From Hyaloperonospora brassicae (taxonomy: Eukaryota > Oomycota > Peronosporomycetes > Peronosporales > Peronosporaceae), in assembly GCA_947650285.1 (NCBI GenBank), contig CANTFL010000146.1:1-64000 (forward strand): a stretch of 64,000 bases of DNA, given 5' to 3'. The position numbers were made by a program, and so were the translations under genes. A model generated the notes under the pieces. That model ran no database searches. It had not been told where the DNA came from and saw nothing but the letters and a program-made list of their open reading frames with translations. Positions 34,001 through 43,500 of the stretch are shown here, in pieces. Each line of letters opens with the position of its first letter. Position 1 is the stretch's first letter.

Positions 34001-34125
34001 TCATCATTGACTTGGCGTTCGTGATTGAGGCACAGAGCGTCTCGGAACTGCCGGAGCGTGTGTTGGGCACAGTGCGTCTGGACTGTATTGACTTGGGTCA
34101 TGCTGTGCCATTCAGGAGGAAATGA
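31018..34125 (+). CDS. PH-START-EDR2_C (DUF1336) lipid-binding protein
   Basis: This is a 1035-residue single-exon gene. I start it at ATG 31,018 (MDTDDGASRPFG); upstream in-frame sequence is low-complexity repeat. A PH domain starts near residue 218 (IRMEGWLRKKGQHVNLWRER), and its C-terminal helix (LETAVWWRNSILE) comes only near 423. The domain is split by an insertion that carries two Ala-rich hydrophobic runs (about 362-405). A START domain follows at about 580-745 (WKLFSTYLWPVSVSARELCL) and an EDR2_C domain at about 808-1025 (PFIFIINFMLPGPPHHSL; GTWSIREGVGTTPAILG). Plant EDR2 has the same order and binds phosphoinositides at membranes. Lipid sensing or transfer is inferred. The hydrophobic runs could form a membrane hairpin, which would be unusual. 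Confidence 0.9.
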   Translation: MDTDDGASRPFGMIPDILLDEDRLNMLLDIVCADYITACYASHENGKRVVLQALEKLYLSVHANGSVSRSSTGGAAPATASHAVHRVGARPAQDALFQERARRFYQDLVLALGARQQQADDAALEPATGSVVTSSLARGLDESLVREVMKPRLLQIVEEMCRERDRQLVLTSEGATFSGHSGAAGSSAAAMAGETGVADETDVAAVAAALLPTASSEIRMEGWLRKKGQHVNLWRERYFMIRSTLHGTHFLCYLRKKGDKEPRGWYVLGPGTTVDEVRESPSKIETKRLFTFRIRHLNYAKNDEVSEECGGGVESTPRTTPSRPGNEFQSSLMDPTIGSHDAEFDARASVRRATSRKLRHRAAAAAAAATAATAVVLTGGLAGVGIGMMGMSMSAAAAASAGAAGAMIAQSRSKGPIALAAESLETAVWWRNSILECIAQAEEQWKRYLNWYMDHETDMDEACSTFLPENRQQGSTAPTSGVRRRRSMSLQSHGKAAPPARNSESSQQPGLLAPRMGTRQRSGSFGSMPRSIAKTFRTSATFSQETSWQLYEFSDKLRVDTERSSHQSSLRTSAPPPAFRTSLKVNASPRKVFEMLMKMDSPFYSSNHVIEDARILEEHTEDHSDVIYWKLFSTYLWPVSVSARELCLLRYWRMEPDGSYFICYQSTTHADCPHSTGAVRANILGGGFIISPRVQEDSDNHFDECWVTLAIQMNPNGWIDWTLARSWYYVHAYGVFFLEMITAVTAAEGRGTVRPVTAASDRHRANDGSESSAPSQQIVVETKFSMLERYRTDLTVLHGLPTRFWSEPSAAGFMVRGPQYMTSRMKVPSAPQICRLVNVELFKSSEAIEHVGVSSFVGDGSGDLDTANPAAEDRPFIFIINFMLPGPPHHSLVLYFAVTDPSELDKDPVFADLCHDIFRGPDDELRSQRIKLIPRVVQGTWSIREGVGTTPAILGTKVYQNYYQGKHYLEVDYDIGSSIVATGILNMLLGYSCDLIIDLAFVIEAQSVSELPERVLGTVRLDCIDLGHAVPFRRK

Positions 34126-35515
34126 GCAAGAACAGGAGGAAGTAAGAAGGCTGGATCAGAATGGACACGAACGCAGACAAGCCACTCGATGAAGGAGACA
34201 AGCAGTGTAGCAGGCGACCAACTGCTTGTATAGTCGGCCGTTTTCCGTGGTCTCTTCGCGGCTACGTTTAGCGCGGCAGCGGCTGAGACAGCATGGGTAC
34301 CTGTATCTACGGTGCCGAGTCCTGCGTAAAATGTCACGTCGAAGATCGTCCATTGGAACCTGGCTCATTGATGTCGTGGCTGGTGGTGGGGCTGCCTCGC
34401 TCAAGTTTGAAGACACACAAGGCTCGTTCAAGTTCCGTTCACGAGTGGATGCTACATTTTGTCCGACGTTGCGGGATGTATCGCAATGCGTACCTTACAA
34501 TGGATCGTGGTGGCAGGCGCTAGACACGAATGGCAACCATGTGAGATGTGATATTACTCGAGTAGAAGTTGGCATCGTCGGGTTTGGTGACGCGATACGA
34601 TGCTGGGTTGGTGCTTTTGGTCCTTGCAGAGCTGCCGTGCGAACTGTGTTGCAAGAGTCGAAGACACGTCCGACGTGAAGTGCGGGTTCACCGGCGCTGA
34701 TGAAAGATGCGAAAACATTGCCGTGCATGACGCAGCTGGCTCGATTCGAGATGTGCTGGGTTGAGGATGACGGCGGTTTGTATCATGGCTAGTGCCGCAG
34801 AGAATGATGAGTGAGCTTCCTGAGCTCGGGACGTATCTTGTCGAAGAGTGTTTGGTGATACATCGCACGGAATGTGAGGAGACTTGTCCACAGCTTTACT
34901 ACGTCGAGTCCGGTGGTCCACGCGCCAAGTGGACTCGCTGCTCACTTGTTATTTGTTGCTCGACGACGCTCGGCCAGATGTTGTGGGTTCCGTCGTGTAC
35001 GCACGTGTGCTCAACCTTCGTGACCATTCTTGTCTACGGTCTCACTGTCCCCGCTGTCTGGCGCAAGTGGCTTTCGATTCGTACACACACGAGCTGTGGT
35101 ATCTCTGGCGTCGGGTCTGGATGCTCGTTGGTGTTCGCTGCTGTCTTCGTGCAAGACGCTATGGTGCTGTCTTCGTTGACCGACGACACCCGTCAGAAGA
35201 TTAGTGTTTGTCGACCACGCGCTGTATGGCATGCCAGACCAGACCATAGCTGTGTGTCCGAGGGGCTTAACCATCGGAACGGAAGCCTGTTCTCTGGACT
35301 AGTCCGTCATTACTCATCTACCTCGAGTCGTCCAAGTCAGACACGTCCAGCACCTTGTGCCTGCGTCGTCGGACTCTGCATCGAGTCCATCATCGTGAGT
35401 GTACGTATGGCAGTTGTTGCGTCTTCCAGTGCAGCAGCTATCCCCTTCACGACGCGTCTCCGAGAGAGATACACACAAGAAAGAACCAAAGAGAAGAGGC
35501 GAGTCACAAGTCCCC
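34126..35515. other. Intergenic, long open frame without recognisable domain
   Basis: A 304-codon plus frame (34,792-35,706) runs into the inverted repeat, and shorter frames overlap at 34,226-34,678 and 34,884-35,204. Composition is uneven and no domain is recognised. If a gene lies here it is frameshifted or spliced in a way I could not resolve. Confidence 0.25.
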
Positions 35516-35798
35516 ATCGACCGCTCGTTTGTTCGTGCAGCCACAGCTTTAAGCCCCACCTGAGACAAACGCGTACCGCGTCTCTGCTTCCTGGCCACAC
35601 ACACACGCGTCCAGACGCCTCCTACCACCACAACTCTCTCCTCACCGCTCCCTACGACACGCGTCGCCCCTTCAAGTTGCATGGCACAAACTCACGTGAG
35701 CCATAGCGCTTCAACTCACCGGCTCGTCAACGACCTCCTCCGCCACTCGGTCCATCTTCTGTCCACCTGTCCGTCCACCTCTCGTCCCCGTTGCCCGC

Positions 35799-36194
35799 CT
35801 ACACCAGCGTCTTGTCCCCCTTGTGCGCGTCCTTCTTGCCGTCCGCGTGCTGGCCGTGTCCCTTGGCCTGACCGCTCTGCTTGGCGAGAAACCCCTCAGC
35901 CTTCTCGACGGCCTTCTCGATCGCCGACGTGTTCCTCTTTGCCGCGTCGCCCGACTGCTGCGGCGCGTGGCCGTGTGCGGTCCCCCGTTTCTGCACAAAC
36001 TCGGCGATCTTTTCCTTCGCGTGGTACTTCTCGGCCGCGTCGGCCGCTTTGGCCAACACAGAGCCACCGGCAGTGGCTTTGCCCTTCTCCTTCGTCTCCG
36101 TCTGCTTGTGGTGGTCCGTCTGCTTGTGGCCTTTGCCCGCGTCGCCCCCGGCGTACTGCTCGGCGGCGCGCTTGGCTTTGCTCAAGAAGTCCAT
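35799..36194 (-). CDS. LEA-like hydrophilic protein, left copy
   Basis: This 131-residue protein begins MDFLSKAKRAAEQYAGGDAG. It is rich in Lys, Ala, Gly, Gln and His, has no cysteine, and has amphipathic Ala/Lys segments (AKAADAAEKYHAKEKIAEFV; IEKAVEKAEGFLAKQSG), resembling late-embryogenesis-abundant or nodulin-related stress proteins. Function is not assigned. It differs from the right copy at two residues (Ala/Asn here, Gly/Asp there, in the SGDxAKRxTS segment). Transcription runs outward from the palindrome centre. The 41-bp CCAAT-containing array, 3 units here, lies about 160 bases upstream. Confidence 0.8.
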   Translation of the reverse strand: MDFLSKAKRAAEQYAGGDAGKGHKQTDHHKQTETKEKGKATAGGSVLAKAADAAEKYHAKEKIAEFVQKRGTAHGHAPQQSGDAAKRNTSAIEKAVEKAEGFLAKQSGQAKGHGQHADGKKDAHKGDKTLV

Positions 36195-36350
36195 TGCGCG
36201 CGGCAGTCAGTCCGTGCACTGAAGCGCAGGTGGGGCGGCGCCGACCGAAGACAAGTGACCGCCCGCGGCCGTCTTGCGCCACAGGAGGCGACAAATCGCC
36301 AGAGCGCGCGCAGGTGCGTCGGCGGCGAAGGCGGTTGCGGTCGGGCAGTT

Positions 36351-36493
36351 CGGGGCCCGCGACGGACCGCTCGACCAATCAACGGGCAGGTCGGGGCCCG
36401 CGACGGACCGCTCGACCAATCAACGGGCAGGTCGGGGCCCGCGACGGACCGCTCGACCAATCAACGGGCAGGTCGGGGCCCGTGACGGACCCC
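36351..36493 (-). repeat. 41-bp tandem repeat with CCAAT box, 3 units plus a partial
   Basis: Units start at 36,351, 36,392 and 36,433, followed by a 20-base partial. Each full unit holds CGACCAATCAACGG, i.e. one CCAAT box (ATTGG read toward the gene). It sits upstream of the minus-strand LEA-like gene. Confidence 0.93.
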
Positions 36494-36810
36494 ATGGCGA
36501 ACAGCTGCGAGTGCGTCGAGACAAACGCACTTAGCGACGCTGTCCATCGGTCGGCCAAAGAAGCGACAAACGAGACGCAGTATTTGCACGAAAGACACAA
36601 AGTAGACGTGTGTTGACATTTGCCACAGTGCCCCACTACGACTGCCCACTGCCGCTTTGATTCCTTCTGTTGACTCGTTTACGACCGCTACGTCCGCTCC
36701 TACCGCAGCCCGTGCCGTGTGCCTCGTCCAGCGCTCCGCCACCAACGACGTCCCGTCCTCTTCGTACGGCCACTGGTGCGTAACCCGTTCCGCCCGCGTC
36801 GGCTGCGGCC

Positions 36811-36990
36811 TTAGCCCTGTGCGCGCGACGAGTGGTACGTCGGGTTGTTCGGGTTCAGCTGATTCGAGCGGTTGTCCGCTGCCGCTCGAGAGACTCCGCC
36901 TCCTCCGCCGCCACTGCTGCTCGACCCACTGGACCCCTTTCCGCCCGAACCACCGCCTTTGGCTGCTCCACTGCCGCTGCCTTTGGCCAT
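36811..36990 (-). CDS. 59-residue Gly/Ser-rich small protein, left copy
   Basis: It runs from ATG 36,990 to TAA 36,811. The first half is a low-complexity Gly/Ser/Lys tract (MAKGSGSGAAKGGGSGG); the second half carries the compact motif NRSNQLNPNNPTYHSSRAQG, which looks conserved rather than random. The protein is identical to the right-arm copy, with one synonymous change in the Asn codon of the SNQ motif. No function is assigned. A TATA-like CTATATA lies about 140 bases upstream, and CA/GT repeats sit in the leader. Confidence 0.7.
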   Translation of the reverse strand: MAKGSGSGAAKGGGSGGKGSSGSSSSGGGGGGVSRAAADNRSNQLNPNNPTYHSSRAQG

Positions 36991-37411
36991 TTTTGCTTTA
37001 CTGGAGTGTGTGCTGTGTGTGTGTGTGTGTTGCGTGGGTCCTTTCGATCCGATTCAACTGTGAACAACGGAGCGCATGTGGTGCCAATGGCGCACACGAC
37101 AGTTGGGTATCGCCGTTGTAGCTGATGAGGTATATAGGGCGTTCGGTAGCTGGCGACAGCTTCGGGCGATGCCGCCGTTGCTGGTTGAATGACTCGCCCA
37201 ACGAAGAGATGACACGAGTGGTCGTGGAACCCAACTGGCCGGTCCAACTGCCACTGGTCGGGGCCTATGAATCAATCACTGAACCTCAATGACCTCCAAC
37301 GGCAGTGTCCGCAACAACGGATCGAGACCAACCGGAGCGACTCGTGTCATCTCTGAGGATACAGTCGAAGAAGACGAGAAAGGATGGCTGGCATCATCCG
37401 CGTTGATCGCT

Positions 37412-38319
37412 GCTTAACGGTGGGATGAGCAAGCGCTCGAGATTGGCCGTTGATGAGTGTCGAGATGGGTTCTCTTTTGTCGACTCTCTTCGTGCTATTA
37501 TCAAGAATCGTGTTGTCCTAAAAGAAATAGGAGATACAGTACCAAAGAGGCAGGAAAATAGAAACAAGGCACAAGAGGAGATAAAATTTAGTTTTAACAA
37601 TGAACAAGATATAAATATGCACATGTAGTGGATCTTTCATGCTTGATCAAGAAATGGTTAGAATTCATGCACAAATATTGGCTTTGTTGTTGTGGGCGCA
37701 GATAGAAGGGCTGTGTTGAGAAAAAGCTCCATAATGAAGTGTCAGAAATTAATTTACCATCAGTTACGTGGACTGAGAGAAGCGAGGTATCAACGCCCGT
37801 ATGCGTAATGTCCTCCGCTGATGATAACAATATTGCATCTACATTCACAGCTACAAGACGGACGTACTCAGATTAAAATCAGTACTAGTAATATCGTTCT
37901 TTGACCATCTGTTTGAACAGCATTGCACCATTTTGACACTGCGCTATCCTATAGCCGTGTCAAAATATTGACACCGCCATGGCGATAGATGCACATTGTT
38001 CTAGTGCCACATAATAGGATCTAGATGAAAGAGATACGAGCAATAATGTCTTCACTTTTACCTACGATCCGAAAACTCTGCCGTCACACGCTGGAAGGGT
38101 CTTCACACTACTTCCTCCTCGTGTAAGTAATTGCTGACAGATGTAGATGATATTGCGTATGATTTTTCTGATAATTGTAGTAAGAGAGAACACGTAAAGA
38201 ACTGTGAAAATGTAAGAATGCATCTAAGATTGTGCATGTGTTCGGTCTCATAAATGCATTGGAAATGCATCCGATAAATTCACACAATTCTTAATAATGA
38301 CACGAAGAGAGTCAACACA
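37412..38319. other. AT-rich spacer between the inverted arms
   Basis: This 908-base spacer is much richer in A+T than the arms. Short diverged matches continue the palindrome just inside both ends (GACTCTCTTCGTG at 37,478 and its complement near 38,300), so the original palindrome was larger and has eroded inward. A 67-codon plus frame at 37,425 is present without a recognisable domain. Confidence 0.6.
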
Positions 38320-38739
38320 AGCGATCAACGCGGATGATACCAGCCATCCTTTCTCGTCTTCTTCGACTGTATCCTCAGAGATGACACGAGTCGCTCCGGT
38401 TGGTCTCGATCCGTTGTTGCGGACACTGCCGTTGGAGGTCATTGAGGTTCAGTGATTGATTCATAGGCCCCGACCAGTGGCAGTTGGACCGGCCAGTTGG
38501 GTTCCACGACCACTCGTGTCATCTCTTCGTTGGGCGAGTCATTCAACCAGCAACGGCGGCATCGCCCGAAGCTGTCGCCAGCTACCGAACGCCCTATATA
38601 CCTCATCAGCTACAACGGCGATACCCAACTGTCGTGTGCGCCATTGGCACCACATGCGCTCCGTTGTTCACAGTTGAATCGGATCGAAAGGACCCACGCA
38701 ACACACACACACACACGCACACACTCCAGTAAAGCAAAA

Positions 38740-38919
38740 ATGGCCAAAGGCAGCGGCAGTGGAGCAGCCAAAGGCGGTGGTTCGGGCGGAAAGGGGTCCA
38801 GTGGGTCGAGCAGCAGTGGCGGCGGAGGAGGCGGAGTCTCTCGAGCGGCAGCGGACAACCGCTCGAACCAGCTGAACCCGAACAACCCGACGTACCACTC
38901 GTCGCGCGCACAGGGCTAA
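38740..38919 (+). CDS. 59-residue Gly/Ser-rich small protein, right copy
   Basis: Same protein as at 36,811-36,990. The promoter side shows CCTATATACC near 38,593 and a CCATTGG box near 38,640. The open frame continues upstream to 38,497, but the first ATG with a fitting context after the CA-rich leader is at 38,740, the same start as in the left copy. Confidence 0.7.
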   Translation: MAKGSGSGAAKGGGSGGKGSSGSSSSGGGGGGVSRAAADNRSNQLNPNNPTYHSSRAQG

Positions 38920-39236
38920 GGCCGCAGCCGACGCGGGCGGAACGGGTTACGCACCAGTGGCCGTCCGAAGAGGACGGGACGTCGTTGGTGGCGGAGCGCT
39001 GGACGAGGCACACGGCACGGGCTGCGGTAGGAGCGGACGTAGCGGTCGTAAACGAGTCAACAGAAGGAATCAAAGCGGCAGTGGGCAGTCGTAGTGGGGC
39101 ACTGTGGCAAATGTCAACACACGTCTACTTTGTGTCTTTCGTGCAAATACTGCGTCTCGTTTGTCGCTTCTTTGGCCGACCGATGGACAGCGTCGCTAAG
39201 TGCGTTTGTCTCGACGCACTCGCAGCTGTTCGCCAT

Positions 39237-39502
39237 GGGGTCCGTCACGGGCCCCGACCTGCCCGTTGATTGGTCGAGCGGTCCGTCGCGGGCCCCGACC
39301 TGCCCGTTGATTGGTCGAGCGGTCCGTCGCGGGCCCCGACCTGCCCGTTGATTGGTCGAGCGGTCCGTCGCGGGCCCCGACCTGCCCGTTGATTGGTCGA
39401 GCGGTCCGTCGCGGGCCCCGACCTGCCCGTTGATTGGTCGAGCGGTCCGTCGCGGGCCCCGACCTGCCCGTTGATTGGTCGAGCGGTCCGTCGCGGGCCC
39501 CG
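39237..39502 (+). repeat. 41-bp tandem repeat with CCAAT box, 6 units plus a partial
   Basis: A 20-base partial (39,237-39,256) is followed by six 41-base units from 39,257. Each contains GTTGATTGGTCGAGC, an ATTGG (CCAAT) box oriented with the downstream gene. Confidence 0.93.
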
Positions 39503-39658
39503 AACTGCCCGACCGCAACCGCCTTCGCCGCCGACGCACCTGCGCGCGCTCTGGCGATTTGTCGCCTCCTGTGGCGCAAGACGGCCGCGGGCGGTCACTT
39601 GTCTTCGGTCGGCGCCGCCCCACCTGCGCTTCAGTGCACGGACTGACTGCCGCGCGCA

Positions 39659-40054
39659 ATGGACTTCTTGAGCAAAGCCAAGCGCGCCGCCGAGCAGTAC
39701 GCCGGGGGCGACGCGGGCAAAGGCCACAAGCAGACGGACCACCACAAGCAGACGGAGACGAAGGAGAAGGGCAAAGCCACTGCCGGTGGCTCTGTGTTGG
39801 CCAAAGCGGCCGACGCGGCCGAGAAGTACCACGCGAAGGAAAAGATCGCCGAGTTTGTGCAGAAACGGGGGACCGCACACGGCCACGCGCCGCAGCAGTC
39901 GGGCGACGGGGCAAAGAGGGACACGTCGGCGATCGAGAAGGCCGTCGAGAAGGCTGAGGGGTTTCTCGCCAAGCAGAGCGGTCAGGCCAAGGGACACGGC
40001 CAGCACGCGGACGGCAAGAAGGACGCGCACAAGGGGGACAAGACGCTGGTGTAG
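39659..40054 (+). CDS. LEA-like hydrophilic protein, right copy
   Basis: A 131-residue protein nearly identical to the left copy (two substitutions), transcribed outward. The six-unit CCAAT array ends about 155 bases before its ATG, so this copy has twice as many putative CCAAT boxes as its twin. Intracellular stress-protective or chaperone-like behaviour is a guess from composition only. The long antisense frame over this gene (39,114-40,172) comes from its GC-rich codons and is not a gene. Confidence 0.8.
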   Translation: MDFLSKAKRAAEQYAGGDAGKGHKQTDHHKQTETKEKGKATAGGSVLAKAADAAEKYHAKEKIAEFVQKRGTAHGHAPQQSGDGAKRDTSAIEKAVEKAEGFLAKQSGQAKGHGQHADGKKDAHKGDKTLV

Positions 40055-40576
40055 GCGGGCAACGGGGACGAGAGGTGGACGGACAGGTGGACAGAAGATG
40101 GACCGAGTGGCGGAGGAGGTCGTTGACGAGCCGGTGAGTTGAAGCGCTATGGCTCACGTGAGTTTGTGCCATGCAACTTGAAGGGGCGACGCGTGTCGTA
40201 GGGAGCGGTGAGGAGAGAGTTGTGGTGGTAGGAGGCGTCTGGACGCGTGTGTGTGTGGCCAGGAAGCAGAGACGCGGTACGCGTTTGTCTCAGGTGGGGC
40301 TTAAAGCTGTGGCTGCACGAACAAACGAGCGGTCGATCGAGACGCTGTCAATGACAACAGCAACGGATCACTCAGGTACACTTTTGACTTTGATGCAGCT
40401 CCAAATGACCTCTCGCGACGCACCGACCGCCTTCGGGTCGATCCCGTCAATGCGAACCCCACCTCGTTACATTGAAAACGTTGCACTACACTTCTCACTC
40501 GCTCCCTTCATTCCTGTTGCAGCTCTCGACGACGACGACGACGACCACAACGACGCGCCGTTCAGCACTTGTTCTT

Positions 40577-43500
40577 CTACGACGAAATGACAATCTCTTC
40601 CATGAGCGTCAAGTTCTTTGCAATGCCTTCGGCGCCGCTCACGAGACAATTCAGCAGCAACATCTCCTCCATTGTCACGCGCATGAACCGACGGTCCTCC
40701 ATCAACCACTCGACGTACGTCGCCTTCATCTGCGCGGCAATGTCACTCGTTGTAAAGTCCTCGACGTTCAGCACGTCGTGCTCACGACGAATGGGCGACA
40801 GTGCCGCAGTCGACGCGAGTTTCAGGAACCCCGACGTCCGCTTGGGCGTATTCCGGACCGACGACGCCGTCGAGACGCGGTCGCCTCGGAGCGGTTTGTA
40901 CGTCCCCGACGCACTGCCCGTAGCTTTCGACGCACTGCCCGTTCCGTTCGACGACGTGGCACTGCACGACAGGGCATCGCCGTCTTCATTCACACGGGCC
41001 AAGACGGTATGCACGCGGGCTGTCTTTGGTTTCCGACGATGGTACACTTCGACCTCGAGCTTCAACCCGTCTTCGAGCGCGGCCATGAACTCTTCGAACG
41101 AGACCTTTCCACTGCAGTCCTTGTCGACAATGGCCATAAAGTCCGACACGTACGTCGATATGTCCTCCTGCTTGACAGCTCCTGACTGTGCAAAGATCGT
41201 CTCGAGCATCACCGCCACCTCATCGGCATCGATCTCACCGCTGCAGTCCTTGTCCGCAACTCGAAACGCCTCTTTCATCTGCATGAAAATCGCCGTCTGC
41301 TCCGGGTCCGAGTACAGGAACGACTCGCCAAAGAGCATCTGCAGCGTATTGAACGTGTCGTCGACCGAAGACAGGAACTGTTTGCTGGCCTTCTGCCACC
41401 GCATGTGCGTCGAGGGGCCGCCATTTGGACCGAACCCACGCGCATTGTCAGCACTCACGTCGCGAATGTCAATCGCATTCGCGAGCGTCAGGTGCTGCTT
41501 GACGCGGTAGTTGTACCAGCGCACGAGTTTGAACAGTAAGTTGTTGTTGTTCAGCAGGCGGTGGCTGCTGCTGAGCACGGCCTCGTACTTCTGCTTGGAG
41601 AACGTGGGGCGCCACATCTGGGGCTCGGCTTGCGCTTCGTGCAGCAGCGCCTGCTGCTCGACGAGCTTCGCCGGGATCTGCACTTGGAGCACGTCGCGCA
41701 CGGTTTCCATCGTCTCGTCACTCAGTTGCCCCGAACTCGAGAGGTGGTGGCCGAAGAGCGTCCCGAACGCCTCTTGCTGCAGCTTGAGCGTCTGCTGGAT
41801 GTTCTTGCGCAGCAAACTCGTGGCGCTCTCGGGGCACATGGCCATCTCCACGACAATGAACAGCACGAGGCCGACGGACGTTTGCGCGAGGCTCGAGTAC
41901 GAGTTGATGGAGATCGTCAACGAGCTGTCGGATCCGTTCGTGTAGCACACGTCCGACTGACGGAGCAGGATGCCCGCCGAGATGAAGGCCGACACTAAGC
42001 CCGCGTACGAGCTGTAGCCGCCTGCGAACTTCACGTACATGGACACGGTAACCCAAACGAAGAGCAGCACGTCGGACAGGAACACGTTCAGGAAGCGCGG
42101 GTTGCACACTTGGGAGATGAAGAACTGGAAGACCGAAGGAATGACACTGCCGGCGACGACACCGCCCACGCGGTTCACCGTGACGCTGAAGGAGCCTCCA
42201 ATGTGGTTCCCCATCACGTACGCGACGGCCGAAGGGGTCGTCGAGCTGAAGCCGTAAATGTACACGCCCAGGAACACGCCCATGACGATCGCAACTGACA
42301 CGCGCGCAGCTTCGAGGAAAAGCGACCGCGTGTACCGATGCGTCACGAAAGCGTTCTTGATCGACTGCACGAGGAACGACTGGGCACGGCGACCGCCGTG
42401 AAAGTCCTTCTTGTTGTGCGTGTCTTGGAACTCGATCAACGTGCTGCAGAACGAGTTGAGTGAGAAGAGGAAGAGGTTGAGCGGGACGTTGCCCTCGACG
42501 TCTTTCAGCTTGACCTGTTGCGACTGCAATAGCCGAATCTGCGCTTCGCGATACCGACGCAACGTGTCTTCCATCTGACTCTGGAGCTGCTGAATCCGTT
42601 GCAGGTCGAGCTCTGTCATATCAACCAGCGACAGCAGTCACGTGCATGAGCATACCCCGTCACGCAATTCAATCGCAGACAACAACAACAGCAACAACAA
42701 CAACAACAACAACACACAGCACTTACGTTCGGATGACGCGTGGACTTCGCCCGATATCTCGTGCAACAGGTCCCCCGAGCGCATCTGAATGACGTAAATC
42801 TCGCGCTGCAGGACCTTCATGTACATGAAGTGCAGGCTGTCGTACTGCTCGAGTTGCATGGCATTGTTCAGCGATCGCAGGTCCGCCAGCAGAGACGCAA
42901 TGAGCCGCACGTATCCCTTCGACACGGAGCGATTGAACTTGAACAAGAGGTGGAAACCAAAGAGCTGTTCCCACCAGACATTGTCCAGGAGCGCAATCAT
43001 CCGACGTTGGCGTGCGGCCGCAGCTGCAAACTTGCGCTGGAGCTTCAGCTTGAGAAAGTTCATGTGATCGACGTTCTTGTTCTTGAAGCAGTACGAGTCG
43101 ACAATGACGTTCAGGAGATCCAGGACATCGCCAGACGCTTTCGTGGTCTCGTCCCGCAGCTTTGCGATAGCACTGTGCACACGTCGACAATGAGCGACGT
43201 CCAGCTACGCAATGAGCGAACGAAAGACGGGAGCGAGCGCAGGTACGTACAATATGGGATACGGGATGAACATAATGAGCAGCGACAGGAGCGTCCCGCC
43301 AAAGCCCACCAAGAAGTACATTGCCAAGTTGTGCAGGATATTGCTCGGCTCGAAGTATGTGTCACCGGTGGCTTTCAACTTGGACGAGTCGAGCGGATCC
43401 GTTGGATTGATGATCGTTAGCGCTGCAGTCGACACGCAACACGAGCGAGTGTCAACCATAGGATCCCCGAAACTACCAACTTGACGCGAAGCCAGTGTAC

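Larger units (their letters stand above)
35516..37411 (+). repeat. Left arm of a large inverted repeat, 1.9 kb
   Basis: Reverse-complementary to 38,320-40,337. Similarity breaks sharply at ATCGACCGCTCG (35,516) and at GATCGCT (37,411). By eye I found about five substitutions, a CA-run difference and a 3-unit difference in the 41-bp array, so identity exceeds 99% outside the array. Confidence 0.95.
38320..40337 (-). repeat. Right arm of a large inverted repeat, 2.0 kb
   Basis: Reverse complement of 35,516-37,411. The arm is 122 bases longer, which three extra 41-bp units (123 bases) explain almost exactly. Confidence 0.95.

Noticed and set aside
34792..35706. A 304-codon plus frame as a gene
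   Set aside because: No domain, uneven composition, and its end runs into the inverted repeat antisense to other features; kept only as an intergenic note.
39237..39502. CRISPR-like array
   Set aside because: The 41-bp units are directly abutting with no spacers, and the genome is eukaryotic; this is a minisatellite.
39114..40172. A 352-codon minus-strand frame over the right arm (and its mirror at 35,681-36,616)
   Set aside because: It is antisense to the LEA-like gene, Arg/Pro/Ser-rich, and translates the 41-bp repeat; GC-rich codons on the true strand create it.
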